Positions 1 through 8,523 of a stretch of DNA of 41,322 bases are shown in pieces (position 1 is the stretch's first letter; each line of letters begins with the position of its first letter). The position numbers were made by a program, and so were the translations under genes. The stretch comes from a candidate division TA06 bacterium ADurb.Bin131 (GTDB taxonomy: Bacteria > Ratteibacteria > UBA8468 > B48-G9 > DTJG01), in the NCBI GenBank assembly GCA_002070645.1, contig MWDQ01000035.1, forward strand, positions 1 through 41,322, read 5' to 3'. Under the pieces are notes generated by a model. That model was not told the origin of the DNA and did not search any database. It saw only the letters and a program-made list of their open reading frames with translations.

Positions 1-91
1 ATTTCTTTCTATCATTTTATCATTTTATTGATATTTTACTTCTGGTTTTAACTGATAGATGTATATTTTTCCCTTAAGAAAAGTTAGAGGG

Positions 92-120
92 TTGAAATTT
101 TCTATCATTCATATTAAAAT
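92..120 (+). promoter_or_regulatory. Predicted sigma70-type promoter for the beta-helix gene
   Basis: TTGAAA at 92-97 and TAAAAT at 115-120 are separated by exactly 17 bp, ahead of the gene that starts at 146. The rest of 1-91 is AT-rich and shows no coding signal. Confidence 0.55.
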
Positions 121-145
121 CTATACCTAAACACAGGAGGAATAT

Positions 146-1084
146 ATGCAAGGAGAAATACTAAAGTTAAAAGATATACCTCAAAATGAGGTGCCAGAAA
201 GATTAAAGGTCCATTTTTATTTTGATTTCAATAAATATCCATTCAGGCATCGCGATCTTTTTGAAAGACAGGAAATAAATTCGGTTATATCAGTCCTTGA
301 GGCAATTCATCCTTATGCCTGCGAATGGATTCAAAAATCTCTTCAGGAAAAGAAAAATTCCAGTACAGTAAAAGAATTGTCTCCTCAGGCATTCAAAGGG
401 AAAAGTACAGGTAATTTTGTTATTTATGTTGAAGATGGGGCAATATTCGAACCATCCTTTATAAAAGGTTCGCTTAAAGATAAAGGCCATACATTATTTA
501 TTGGGAAGGATACACATCTTACTGGAGCAAGTGTTTTTCTTGATGAGGGTGATATCTATATAGGTGAAAATAATGTTATTGAATCCGGTGTCGGGATAAA
601 AGGCCCAACAATCATAGGAAATAAAAACGAGATAAGGCAGGGTGCATATTTCAGGGGAGATGTCATCATAGGTGATGGTGGAACATATCGCGGTGAAATA
701 AAAAATGGTGTGATGATGGACAAGGCGAATTTCCCGCATCCGTCATATGTTGGGGATAGTATCTGCGGATATGCTACTCACTTTGGGAACCAGGCAACAA
801 CAGCCAATCTTGGTATATACGCTGGTATATCAGGAAAGAAAAATGTTGTGATTGTAGTCCAGGAGAAAAAATATGACATTGGTAGACCAAAGATTGGTAT
901 TATTCTCGGAGATTATTCACAGGTTGGCTGTAATTCAGTTTCAGACCCAGGTGTATTTGTTGGCCCTAATACAATCTTTTATTCTCTTTGCAGAATAAGC
1001 AAGGGATTTTATGGGCCTAATGAGGTTTTGAAGAACAAACCACTTGAAAAAGGTATCATAGAGAGGGCTCCGCTGAAAATATAA
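146..1084 (+). CDS. Left-handed beta-helix (hexapeptide-repeat) acyltransferase-like protein
   Basis: This 312-residue protein resembles the C-terminal half of GlmU-type sugar-1-phosphate nucleotidyltransferase/acetyltransferases. The first ~85 residues are not repetitive. From about residue 90 onward there are hexapeptide-like turns rich in isoleucine, valine and glycine, such as IGENNVIESGVGIKG and IIGNKNEIRQGAYFRGDVI, which form left-handed beta-helix coils. No nucleotidyltransferase GXGTRM signature is visible, so it probably acts as an acyltransferase or sugar-binding helix rather than a full bifunctional enzyme. A clear AGGAGG site lies just upstream of the ATG. It stands alone and converges on the HAD gene. 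The substrate is unknown. Confidence 0.75.
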   Translation: MQGEILKLKDIPQNEVPERLKVHFYFDFNKYPFRHRDLFERQEINSVISVLEAIHPYACEWIQKSLQEKKNSSTVKELSPQAFKGKSTGNFVIYVEDGAIFEPSFIKGSLKDKGHTLFIGKDTHLTGASVFLDEGDIYIGENNVIESGVGIKGPTIIGNKNEIRQGAYFRGDVIIGDGGTYRGEIKNGVMMDKANFPHPSYVGDSICGYATHFGNQATTANLGIYAGISGKKNVVIVVQEKKYDIGRPKIGIILGDYSQVGCNSVSDPGVFVGPNTIFYSLCRISKGFYGPNEVLKNKPLEKGIIERAPLKI

Positions 1085-1097
1085 AAATTTTTAGCGG
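1070..1097. terminator. Bidirectional hairpin between convergent genes
   Basis: CCGCTGAAAA at 1070-1079 pairs with TTTTTAGCGG at 1088-1097, with one G-T pair. This gives a 10-bp stem whose A and T tracts serve both strands. It contains the stop codon of the upstream gene and lies just past the end of the HAD gene on the other strand, as expected of a shared terminator. Confidence 0.6.
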
Positions 1098-1107
1098 AAA
1101 CAGAAAA

Positions 1108-1971
1108 TCAAGGGGAAAATCTACCTGTATTTATCCACCTTGTAATATCTTGGTATGAAAGTTTTTTTCCACTTGCGTAGATTTTCATAAGAAAAAGAAC
1201 TTTTGATTTTATAATCTCGAGTTCTTGTTCTGTGTATTCCCATATATCCTGTTCATCTGGAAGACCATTCTTAATCTGATTCATTAACCTTTCATAATCA
1301 TCTGCGGTCTTAATCCTGAAAAACTTCACTCCTGCTTTTCTTGCGTATTCTAAGTCCTTGCTTGAATCTCCGATAAAAAGAACATCTTCATAGCCAGAGT
1401 TTTTGATTTGTTTCAATATCTCTGCTTTGTCAATGGCACCTGCAGGGTCGCTACCCTTTATACCCAGAAAAAGTTTCCTGTCAAAACCATAGTGGTCAAA
1501 GTCCTTTTCGAGGATTTCCTGAATAATACCCGAGGCAACATAAAGGTCGTAATCTTTTGAAAGTGTTTCAATAACCTTTCTTACTGGTGGAAGTGGCTTC
1601 CAGAATAATCTTGCTGCCGCATTATTTAACCCAGAGTAAAATTCATTATACCTTTTCTGCAGTTTTTTATATTCTTTCTGAAGGTTTTCATCCACACCAA
1701 GTTCATAGGGTTCTTTTACTGATTCTGGCTTATTTCTTACAATGCAACTGACAACCGCTGATAATTGCTGGAATCTGGGTGCACCAGGATATTTAACAAA
1801 GCCCTGAATCATTTTGTTTATATCAATCTCGAGATTATCAGGATGAAGAAATTTTCTGAACCCAGTATCCCAGCAGGCAACAAAAGATGAAAAAAGAATA
1901 TGAATTGATTTGTCCCAGCCACTATTGACAAGAGGACCATCAAAATCAAAAACAATCGCATTTTTTTTCAT
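1108..1971 (-). CDS. HAD-superfamily hydrolase (phosphatase-like)
   Basis: HAD-type phosphohydrolase of 287 residues. Motif I is DFDGPLV (Asp9 and Asp11 from the chosen start), motif II is in YVASG, and motif IV is GDSSKDLEYARKAG, the Mg-binding acidic region. A long helical cap lies between motifs I and II, and a C-terminal extension of about 60 residues follows the catalytic core. A 23-codon upstream extension is open, but I chose the ATG at 1971 because HAD motif I normally begins within about ten residues of the start. There is no Shine-Dalgarno site. A TATAAT box lies only 7 bp before this ATG, so the mRNA may be leaderless. The substrate is unknown. Confidence 0.8.
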   Translation of the reverse strand: MKKNAIVFDFDGPLVNSGWDKSIHILFSSFVACWDTGFRKFLHPDNLEIDINKMIQGFVKYPGAPRFQQLSAVVSCIVRNKPESVKEPYELGVDENLQKEYKKLQKRYNEFYSGLNNAAARLFWKPLPPVRKVIETLSKDYDLYVASGIIQEILEKDFDHYGFDRKLFLGIKGSDPAGAIDKAEILKQIKNSGYEDVLFIGDSSKDLEYARKAGVKFFRIKTADDYERLMNQIKNGLPDEQDIWEYTEQELEIIKSKVLFLMKIYASGKKLSYQDITRWINTGRFSP

Positions 1972-1978
1972 ATTAGTC

Positions 1979-1987
1979 ATTATACCA
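1979..1987 (-). promoter_or_regulatory. Extended -10 element, probable leaderless promoter of the HAD gene
   Basis: On the minus strand the sequence reads TGGTATAAT, a perfect -10 with a TGn extension. Seven bases separate it from the ATG at 1971, so transcription would start at or next to the start codon. No convincing -35 is seen, which fits an extended -10 promoter. Confidence 0.45.
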
Positions 1988-2060
1988 CATTCACTGTTAG
2001 AATTTCGTCCACACTTTGCAGTATAATAATCTAAAAACAATAATCCATTATATTAAATAA

Positions 2061-2493
2061 ATGTTAGAGATTAACAAGAAAGCCGCAAGCAAGTTTGGGA
2101 TAGATGCCAGAGTAATCGAGGAGAATGTAGATACAAGAAAGAATATCGAAATCCTCGGAAATGATCACATCCATATCTTGGTAAATTTATTCCACAATTG
2201 GCCGAGGTTTTCTTAAAGAAATACTTTGAGAAAGGCACGAGGCAAAAATTAATCAGGATTCTGTTGTAGATATATTTGTAAAAATAAAGGATACAGAATA
2301 TTATTTTGATATCACAAGTGCCAAACCAAATATGAAAGAGTTTATCGCCTTGAAGCGTAAACTCCTGAGATGGGTGGCTCTGAGATTGAGCCAGAAAAAA
2401 ACAGCCAGGGTTTTCACGGGATTGGCAATTCCTTATAATCCCTATCACCCTGAACCTTACGAAAGATGGACACTAAAAGGATTATACGATTTA
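2061..2493 (+). pseudogene. Broken TdeIII-family type II restriction endonuclease
   Basis: Relic of a restriction enzyme. An ATG-led frame runs from 2061 to about 2200. The reading then continues in a second frame, meets a TGA at 2227-2229, and stays open from 2230 to about 2493. The last stretch carries YYFDITSAKPNMKEF, then KRKLLRWVALRLSQ, then AIPYNPYHPEPYERW, which I recognise as conserved blocks of the TdeIII/MjaII group (GGNCC-type enzymes, from memory). Reading breaks at 2488-2493, where an IS transposase 3' end starts in another frame, so the C-terminus is lost. At least one frameshift, one stop and one truncation make it inactive. No cognate methyltransferase is in the window. Confidence 0.65.
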
Positions 2494-2691
2494 ACAGAAC
2501 CTTGGAAGAAGAATTTTTACAAATTGGACATTATATTGATGATCCGGAAATACTTAACCCATTGCTTACAGAGTGGCTTGTAGAATATAATTTCAAAAGA
2601 CCTCATGAATCATTAAAAAAATACCTTTTGACTTCTTTTTTCAGTACCAAAAAGTGTTACCTATGCCCCCAATGCGTACAGTATCTGGACA
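2488..2691 (+). mobile_element. IS transposase 3'-end relic, copy A
   Basis: The frame starting in the RE junction reads FNRTLEEEF, then NPLLTEWLVEYNFKRPHESL, the C-terminal signature of a DDE/rve integrase-type transposase (IS3/IS481-like). From about 2547 the DNA matches the relics at 22225 and 40500 (minus strand), including the ending gtgttacctatg followed a few bases later by GTACA. This is the most diverged of the three copies, and its tail frame has decayed (KKYLLTSFFS where copies B and C read KYQTPFDFFF). Everything upstream of FNRT is missing. The outward end carries TGGACA at 2686-2691. Confidence 0.75.
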
Positions 2692-2714
2692 TATTGGATT
2701 TTTTGGTGTATTAT
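2686..2714 (+). promoter_or_regulatory. Hybrid promoter at IS relic A for the glycosidase-like gene
   Basis: TGGACA (2686-2691) at the IS end and TATTAT (2709-2714) in flanking DNA are separated by 17 bp. The gene start is at 2753 with a strong AAAAAAGGAGA site. The same arrangement occurs at the other two relics. Confidence 0.5.
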
Positions 2715-2752
2715 CAAATTTCAAATAATCCTGTTAAAAAAGGAGAAAGTGT

Positions 2753-4720
2753 ATGTTAAAAATTCGCAGAGATGGCAGAAAAATTACTGTTGAAACAGGT
2801 TCAGGAAAACTTACGTGGAACGCAGATAAAGGCGGTGAAATAGTTGATTTTGCGTGTAAAAATGAAATGGAATCGCATAAACTTCTTTCAGGTTCTGATA
2901 CTATCTGTGGGCTCAGGTTTGTTGTTGATGGCAAGGCATACAATCTTTCTGAAACAAAATCAAAACTTACTGTTGAGTCATCTGACAACGAAAGAGTTGT
3001 CATCCAGAATGAGGCAAAAATTGCGGGTGGCTCTGTAAAAATTACACAGAGATATGAGATATTCTCAGAAGGCGCTGTTTTCTGCGAACAGATAATTGAT
3101 ACAGATGGAAAAAAAAGTTTTACTCTGAATGAAATATCAATGAATGTTTTTCTTGATATCGAAACAGCGAAATCAGCAAAATGGGGATATTTTACAAGGG
3201 AACCATGGTATAAAAGAGATTATTCAACAACCCATGTTTTTTATGGACTTGATCTCTATAAACAACCTGCTGAAACATCCTGTCAGAGGGAATTATGGCC
3301 TCTTGCTTCAATAGACCTCGGCTGGGATAAAACAAAGTTTTTTAGCAATAAGATTGAGTTTGTCCTTGATGAGTGGATAGGTTTTAATGATGCACCCCGG
3401 CAGTATACAATGAGTTGCGGTGGCAAAGAGGGAAACAAATGGGCACTTCACTGGTATATCTTTCATGGGACCCAAATGAAGATAAGTGAACCTGTCAGAT
3501 ATAGAAACAAATGGGGTATGCTGTTTCTTACATCTCGAACCCAAAGTGGGAAAGGTGTTGATCCTGCCTATAGAAACAATGTTCTTGGTTGTAGGGTTGC
3601 TCATTGTATGTATCCCTATGCACTTATTGAAAATCAGTGGCCATGGGCTTTAATGCCAATCAAACAGGTTGCCTGTCAACCACCACAGTTGTTTAAGGGT
3701 AACCCTGATATAAAAAGGGTTGATGAAGCAGCAGACCTTGGCGCAAATTTAATGATTATTCACCAGTTCTGGATGAGAAATCCAGGGACAAACTGTGAAC
3801 CACCTGCGGATTATGTTGTTAAAGATCCTAAATGGTTTAAGGCATTTGTTGATAGATGTCACCAGCGTAATATGAGAGTTTTAACCTATATCAGGGGCTG
3901 TGAACAGTATCAGATGTATCAGACATGGTTTGAGGAGTATATGAAAAGAGATTGGGATGGATTTTATCCTGACTGGAATTCTCCTCATGCAATGGGCTTT
4001 ACAAAAACAAGCCTTCTTCACTGGTCATCATATGGCTATTTTATGTATCTGAGGGCAATGCGAAAAAGAATTGGTGAAAACGGAGCTATTATTGGCCATA
4101 CAGGATTTCCTTTTGCGCTCAGCCAGAGTTGTCTTGATGCTGCATTGTGTGGGGAATTATCAATAAAACATGATGAGCTTCTTACTGTTCCTGAAAGCAC
4201 AGCATATTTTTCATGTTTTGATTGTTCTGGCGCACATTTAATTGGAGGAAACCTTAAAGATAGGGCAGAATTTTCTGGGAAAAAGGCAGCAGCAATATGC
4301 TGTGCCTTTGGAATGACGGGTCATCCTGTTCTTGAGCCAGGTGTTCCATTTGCAAAAGCGTCTGAGTATATGAGACCACTGTGGAATGCAATGACCAGTT
4401 TACCCGGGGATATCGTAAAACTTCATAACCCTGCGTATTGCCCAACAAACGCAGTTTACTGCAAAAATTTCTGGTTATTCCCAAGTTTATGGCAATCAAA
4501 CCAGGGTAAAGCGCTTTTGCTCATTACGAACCTTGAAGACAAAGAAGAAATGAATGGGGATGTCTTGATAAACACAGAAGAACTTGATGTTCCAAAAAAT
4601 TCAAAATTGCGTATTCTAAATATTAGGGGCATGATATCAGAATCTGTATCGATAAAAGGTAAGTCGGTTAAAATCAAGAATTTACCTCCGCATTCGTCCT
4701 GTGTTGTAATGATTGAATAA
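2753..4720 (+). CDS. Glycoside hydrolase-like protein (GH36/DUF6259-like)
   Basis: This 655-residue protein has no signal peptide. Residues 1 to about 270 are beta-rich with many aromatic residues, like the N-terminal sandwich of clan GH-D enzymes. A TIM-barrel-like half follows (ADLGANLMIIHQFWMRN, then FVDRCHQRNMRVLTYIRG, then DWDGFYPDWNSP near residues 400-412). The acidic residues of DGFYPDW sit where a barrel nucleophile is expected. A small beta domain ends the protein. I relate it to GH36-like or DUF6259 proteins by layout; the family call is from memory and the substrate is unknown. Start support: AAAAAAGGAGA six bases before the ATG. It lies alone behind a promoter partly made of IS sequence. 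Confidence 0.6.
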   Translation: MLKIRRDGRKITVETGSGKLTWNADKGGEIVDFACKNEMESHKLLSGSDTICGLRFVVDGKAYNLSETKSKLTVESSDNERVVIQNEAKIAGGSVKITQRYEIFSEGAVFCEQIIDTDGKKSFTLNEISMNVFLDIETAKSAKWGYFTREPWYKRDYSTTHVFYGLDLYKQPAETSCQRELWPLASIDLGWDKTKFFSNKIEFVLDEWIGFNDAPRQYTMSCGGKEGNKWALHWYIFHGTQMKISEPVRYRNKWGMLFLTSRTQSGKGVDPAYRNNVLGCRVAHCMYPYALIENQWPWALMPIKQVACQPPQLFKGNPDIKRVDEAADLGANLMIIHQFWMRNPGTNCEPPADYVVKDPKWFKAFVDRCHQRNMRVLTYIRGCEQYQMYQTWFEEYMKRDWDGFYPDWNSPHAMGFTKTSLLHWSSYGYFMYLRAMRKRIGENGAIIGHTGFPFALSQSCLDAALCGELSIKHDELLTVPESTAYFSCFDCSGAHLIGGNLKDRAEFSGKKAAAICCAFGMTGHPVLEPGVPFAKASEYMRPLWNAMTSLPGDIVKLHNPAYCPTNAVYCKNFWLFPSLWQSNQGKALLLITNLEDKEEMNGDVLINTEELDVPKNSKLRILNIRGMISESVSIKGKSVKIKNLPPHSSCVVMIE

Positions 4721-4781
4721 ATTTATAGATACTCAGTTAACCAGGTTGTCTTATTGAAGAATAGTAAGTAAGAAATAAACA

Positions 4782-4809
4782 GGAAGATGTTTCAATATTT
4801 ATATCTTCC
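4782..4809. other. Short hairpin downstream of the glycosidase-like gene
   Basis: GGAAGAT (4782-4788) and ATCTTCC (4803-4809) form a 7-bp stem. It lacks a following T tract, so I do not call it a terminator. The rest of 4721-4913 shows nothing else. Confidence 0.3.
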
Positions 4810-4913
4810 AACTTGGTACCTATTTTTTGCATTTTTCAATGGAGATTCGTAGTATTTTCCTGATTTTACCTGTGAATGGATATACCCGCATAATCAGAAA
4901 ATCCCTTAAAACT

Positions 4914-4942
4914 TTGACAAGAGTGCCAGTCATTGGTAAAAT
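4914..4942 (+). promoter_or_regulatory. Strong sigma70-type promoter for serA
   Basis: A consensus TTGACA at 4914-4919 and TAAAAT at 4937-4942 are separated by 17 bp, 45 bp ahead of the serA start. Confidence 0.7.
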
Positions 4943-4987
4943 AAGTATTATCAAAGAAAGAATAATGAAGAGAAAAGGAGAGATGTA

Positions 4988-6565
4988 GTGGAGCAGATTA
5001 GGGTTCTTACAGCGGATGATCTGGAAAAAGAGGGAATTGAAATATTAAAAGATGCTGGTTTTATTGTTGATGAAAAGGGAAAAATACCTGTTGATGATTT
5101 GCTGAAAATCATTGATAACTATGATGCTGTTATAGTTAGAAGCGCAACAAAAATTCCTGCTCCTGTTATAGAAAAAGGAAAAAGATTAAAGATTATTGGA
5201 AGAGCAGGGGTAGGGCTTGATAATATTGACGTTCAGGCAGCAACGTCCTGTGGAATAGTTGTTATGAATGCTCCTGAAGGAAATACTCTTTCTGCTGCAG
5301 AACATACATTTGCGCTTATACTTTCCATGGTAAGACATATACCTGCTGCCTGCAGTTCTTTGAAAGCGGGCAAATGGGATAGAAAACAGTTCATGGGAAC
5401 AGAACTTTTTGGTAAAACCCTCGGTATTATTGGGCTTGGAAGGATTGGCAGACGCGTTGCAGGATATGCGAAAGCATTTGGAATGAATGTACTCGGATAT
5501 GATCCATTTGTGTCAGAAGAAGAAATGCAAAGGATTGATGTTGGTCTTGTTACCCTCGAAGGCATATGCAAACAAGCAGATATTATTACCCTGCACCTTC
5601 CATTAAACAAGGATACAGAAAATATCCTAAAGGAACAGCATTTTTCTATGATGAAGGATGGAGTTATGATTGTTAATGTTGCACGGGGTGGACTTTTTGA
5701 TGAGGCAGTTCTCGAAAAATTTATAAGGAACAAAAAAGTTAAGGCAGCTGCTCTCGATGTTTTTTGCAGTGAACCTCCAGGTTGTAGGGCACTGATTGAA
5801 CTTGATAATGTAATAGCAACCCCACACCTTGGAGCATCAACAAAGGAAGCACAGATTAATGTTGCAAGGGATATATGTAAGCAGATTGTCGATGCACTTA
5901 TTCATAAAACCATCAAAAATGCTGTTAATGTTCCGTCTATTGACAAGGAGGTTATATCAAGATTCAAGGGATATCTTGACCTCGCGGAAAAACTGGGGTT
6001 ATTTCTTGCACAGATGATTGATGGGATACCCGAGGAATTGTCTGTTGAATACGCAGGCGAGATAACAAACTATGATATTGCTCCTTTAAGGGTATATCTC
6101 CTCAAAGGTTTTTGTGAAAGATTTCAGCCGGCAACATACGTAAATGCGCCCTTAATTCTTAAGGAAAAAGGCGTGGGGTTTACGGAAAAGAGAAAAATTT
6201 CCGCAGAACAATTTTCAAATCTTATTACTGTTGAGGCGCTGATTGATGGTAAAACATATTCGTTAGCAGGAACAGTGGTTGCTTCTGAACCAAGGGTTGT
6301 AAGAATAGACGGATATCCTGTTGAAGCCACACCAGAGGGCGCACTTCTTGTATGTAGAAACGATGATGTTCCGGGGATTGTAGGTCATATTGGAACAATA
6401 CTCGGCAGGAAAAATGTTAATATTGCGTCAATGACAATGGGTAGAAAGATAAAAGGGGGACCTGCTATTACTGTTTTGAATTTAGATCAAGAAATCGATA
6501 ATATAACAATTAACGAAATAGGGAAATTTCCAGGAATAAGGTCAATGAGGATGGTAAAGATATGA
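4988..6565 (+). CDS. serA: D-3-phosphoglycerate dehydrogenase
   Basis: Oxidises 3-phosphoglycerate to phosphohydroxypyruvate, the first step of serine synthesis. The 525-residue length matches the long SerA form with an extra substrate-binding domain and a C-terminal ACT domain. Visible features are the NAD-binding GLGRIGRRVAGYAKAFGM, the catalytic Arg in VNVARGGLFDE, and the catalytic His in ATPHLGASTKEAQ. The ACT domain starts near residue 455 at DDVPGIVGHIGTILG and normally binds serine for feedback inhibition. Translation starts at GTG behind AAAAGGAG. It has its own strong promoter, and rny follows 110 bp downstream. Confidence 0.95.
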   Translation: MEQIRVLTADDLEKEGIEILKDAGFIVDEKGKIPVDDLLKIIDNYDAVIVRSATKIPAPVIEKGKRLKIIGRAGVGLDNIDVQAATSCGIVVMNAPEGNTLSAAEHTFALILSMVRHIPAACSSLKAGKWDRKQFMGTELFGKTLGIIGLGRIGRRVAGYAKAFGMNVLGYDPFVSEEEMQRIDVGLVTLEGICKQADIITLHLPLNKDTENILKEQHFSMMKDGVMIVNVARGGLFDEAVLEKFIRNKKVKAAALDVFCSEPPGCRALIELDNVIATPHLGASTKEAQINVARDICKQIVDALIHKTIKNAVNVPSIDKEVISRFKGYLDLAEKLGLFLAQMIDGIPEELSVEYAGEITNYDIAPLRVYLLKGFCERFQPATYVNAPLILKEKGVGFTEKRKISAEQFSNLITVEALIDGKTYSLAGTVVASEPRVVRIDGYPVEATPEGALLVCRNDDVPGIVGHIGTILGRKNVNIASMTMGRKIKGGPAITVLNLDQEIDNITINEIGKFPGIRSMRMVKI

Positions 6566-6645
6566 AAATAGAAAAAACAATTGTTACCCTTTGTTTGATA
6601 GAACAACACGGCAAACCAGGCATACAATTGTACCCATCTATTTAA
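6562..6645 (+). CDS. Possible 27-residue ORF overlapping the serA stop
   Basis: The sequence ATGA joins the serA stop to an ATG at 6562, followed by 27 codons to TAA at 6645. The peptide starts MKIEKTIVTLCLIEQHG. It matches nothing I know and could be chance reading of the serA-rny spacer. The overlap is the only support. Confidence 0.2.
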   Translation: MKIEKTIVTLCLIEQHGKPGIQLYPSI

Positions 6646-6675
6646 CCATCCTGGATATCCCTTACAAGTAAGGGG

Positions 6676-8256
6676 GTGGTTACAATTAATATTAATTCAG
6701 CACCTATCATAATACCGTTGTTTATATTTTGGGGCGCGCTTGCCATTCTTATTGGATATCTGTGGCGTAAGTATATTGGAGAAAGAACTATTAAAGCAGC
6801 AGAAGAACGGGCGAGAGAAATAATAAAGGAAGCCGAAAGTGTAGCACTTACAAAGAAAAAAGAACTTGATATACAGACAAAGGAAACACTATACAGGCTA
6901 AGATCTGAATTTGAGAAAGAAACAAGAAACAAAAGAAAAGAATTGCAGTTTCTTGAAAGACGTTTGAATCAACGCGAGGTTATGCTCGAAAAAAAGGTAG
7001 AACTTCTTGAAAAGAAAGAAGCCGAGATAGGGATAAGAGAAGCGCAAATCTCAGAAAAAGAACAGCAGATACAACAAAAGAAACAGGAGATTGAAAACAT
7101 TATTGAACAAGAAAGGAAAAAACTTGAACAAATCTCAGAAATGACAAGAGAACAGGCAAAGGAAACACTGATAAAGGCAATGGAGCAGGAAGCAAGAAAC
7201 AGTTCTATTGAAATTATACGCAAGATAGAATCAGAGGCAAAGGAAATAGGAAATAAAAAGGCAAGAGAAATTCTTATTTCTGCGATGCAGCGACTTGCTT
7301 CAGAAGCAGCCACCGAAAGCACGATTTCTGTTGTAAGTTTGCCAAATGACGAAATTAAAGGAAGGATTATAGGAAGAGAAGGAAGAAATATCAGATCCTT
7401 TGAATCTGCAACAGGAGTGGATTTAATTGTTGATGATACTCCTCAGGCGATTACAATCTCTTCTTTTAATATCTATAGAAGAGAAATTGCGCGACTTGCA
7501 CTCGAAAAACTTATAGCAGATGGCAGGATTCATCCAGGAAGAATAGAAGAAGTTATCCAAAAAACAACCCAGGAGATGGAAGAAAAATTGATTGAAGATG
7601 GAAAAAATGTTGCATTTGACCTGGGGATAGAAAACCTGCATCCAGAACTTATTAAACTACTTGGAAGACTGAGATACAGAACAAGTTTTGGACAGAATGT
7701 ACTCCAGCATGCAAAAGAATCAGCATATCTTGCAGGAATGATTGCAGCGGAACTCGGACTGAACCCAAAGATTGCAAGAAGAGCTGCTTTGCTTCATGAT
7801 ATTGGTAAAGCCCTTGATCAGGAGATAGAGGGTAGCCATCCTGAAATTGGAGGGGATATATTGCGCAAATGTGGTGAGTCAGAAGAGGTTGTTGATGCTG
7901 CATTAAACCATCATAAAGACCTTGATATTGCCTCGCCATATACAGTAATTGTTCAGGTTTCTGATGCTCTTTCTGCAACCAGACCAGGAGCAAGAAGGGA
8001 TACACTGGAAAGTTATCTTCGCAGGGTTGAAGAACTTGAAAAGATCGGATCTTCTTTTAAAGGTGTTGACCAGGCATACGCAATCTCTGCTGGAAGAGAA
8101 ATAAGGGTTATTGTGAAACCAGAAGAAATTTCAGACCAGCAGGCAATGCTCCTTGCAAGGGACATAGCAAAAAAGATTGAGGAAAATCTAAAATACATAG
8201 GACAGGTAAAGGTAACAGTCATCAGAGAAAAAAGAGAAAGTGAGTTTGCCAGATAA
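6676..8256 (+). CDS. rny: Ribonuclease Y
   Basis: Membrane-anchored endoribonuclease that starts mRNA decay. Order of parts: one N-terminal membrane segment (IIIPLFIFWGALAILIGYL), a long charged coiled coil to about residue 200, a KH domain (GRIIGREGRNIRSFESATG), and an HD domain with LLHDIGKAL and NHHKD, the metal-binding residues. Length 526 matches the family (about 520). The GTG at 6676 is the only standard start, but it lies inside the ribosome-binding sequence AGGGGGTGG (6671-6679). An in-frame ATT at 6685, five bases after that site, is the better-placed start, giving 523 residues. It lies downstream of serA and may share its transcript. Confidence 0.95.
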   Translation: MVTININSAPIIIPLFIFWGALAILIGYLWRKYIGERTIKAAEERAREIIKEAESVALTKKKELDIQTKETLYRLRSEFEKETRNKRKELQFLERRLNQREVMLEKKVELLEKKEAEIGIREAQISEKEQQIQQKKQEIENIIEQERKKLEQISEMTREQAKETLIKAMEQEARNSSIEIIRKIESEAKEIGNKKAREILISAMQRLASEAATESTISVVSLPNDEIKGRIIGREGRNIRSFESATGVDLIVDDTPQAITISSFNIYRREIARLALEKLIADGRIHPGRIEEVIQKTTQEMEEKLIEDGKNVAFDLGIENLHPELIKLLGRLRYRTSFGQNVLQHAKESAYLAGMIAAELGLNPKIARRAALLHDIGKALDQEIEGSHPEIGGDILRKCGESEEVVDAALNHHKDLDIASPYTVIVQVSDALSATRPGARRDTLESYLRRVEELEKIGSSFKGVDQAYAISAGREIRVIVKPEEISDQQAMLLARDIAKKIEENLKYIGQVKVTVIREKRESEFAR

Positions 8257-8523
8257 ATTGATTTTAGAGATATAGAAGAGGTGGTTGGACAGGTATGTCG
8301 AAGATAGCCATTAATCGGCAAATATTCAGTCAACAGGATCTATTGAAAGACAGAAAGTAGCAAGTATAGAGTAAAGAGTATAAAATGTAATTTTCTCTTC
8401 AATTTTTTGCTACTTAAGTGGACAGAATTCAGTGAACACTTATATTTAATGTATTTATACCATCGCAGACAGAATCAGGTGATTTGTTTGCTGGTAAAAC
8501 AAAAGAAATAAGGCGTCAAATAT
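8257..8523. other. Non-coding gap with two inverted repeats
   Basis: AAGTAGCAA at 8355-8363 is repeated inverted at 8407-8415 (9 bp arms, 43 bp apart). Overlapping its end, TAAGTG at 8415-8420 is inverted at 8437-8442. The shape recalls mobile-element ends or a folded leader, but I see no transposase reading. No gene of useful length is present. Confidence 0.35.

Noticed and set aside
1972-2040. Longer HAD protein start at 2040
   Set aside because: Adds 23 residues before motif I, with no ribosome-binding site, and runs through the TATAAT promoter.
2332-2759. Two overlapping ORFs (2332-2583 and 2466-2759) as separate genes
   Set aside because: They are a restriction enzyme relic and a transposase tail read in different frames across one junction.
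8295-8360. A 21-codon ORF after rny with a GAGGTGG site
   Set aside because: Very short, no family likeness, and it ends at the inverted repeat; more likely spacer sequence.
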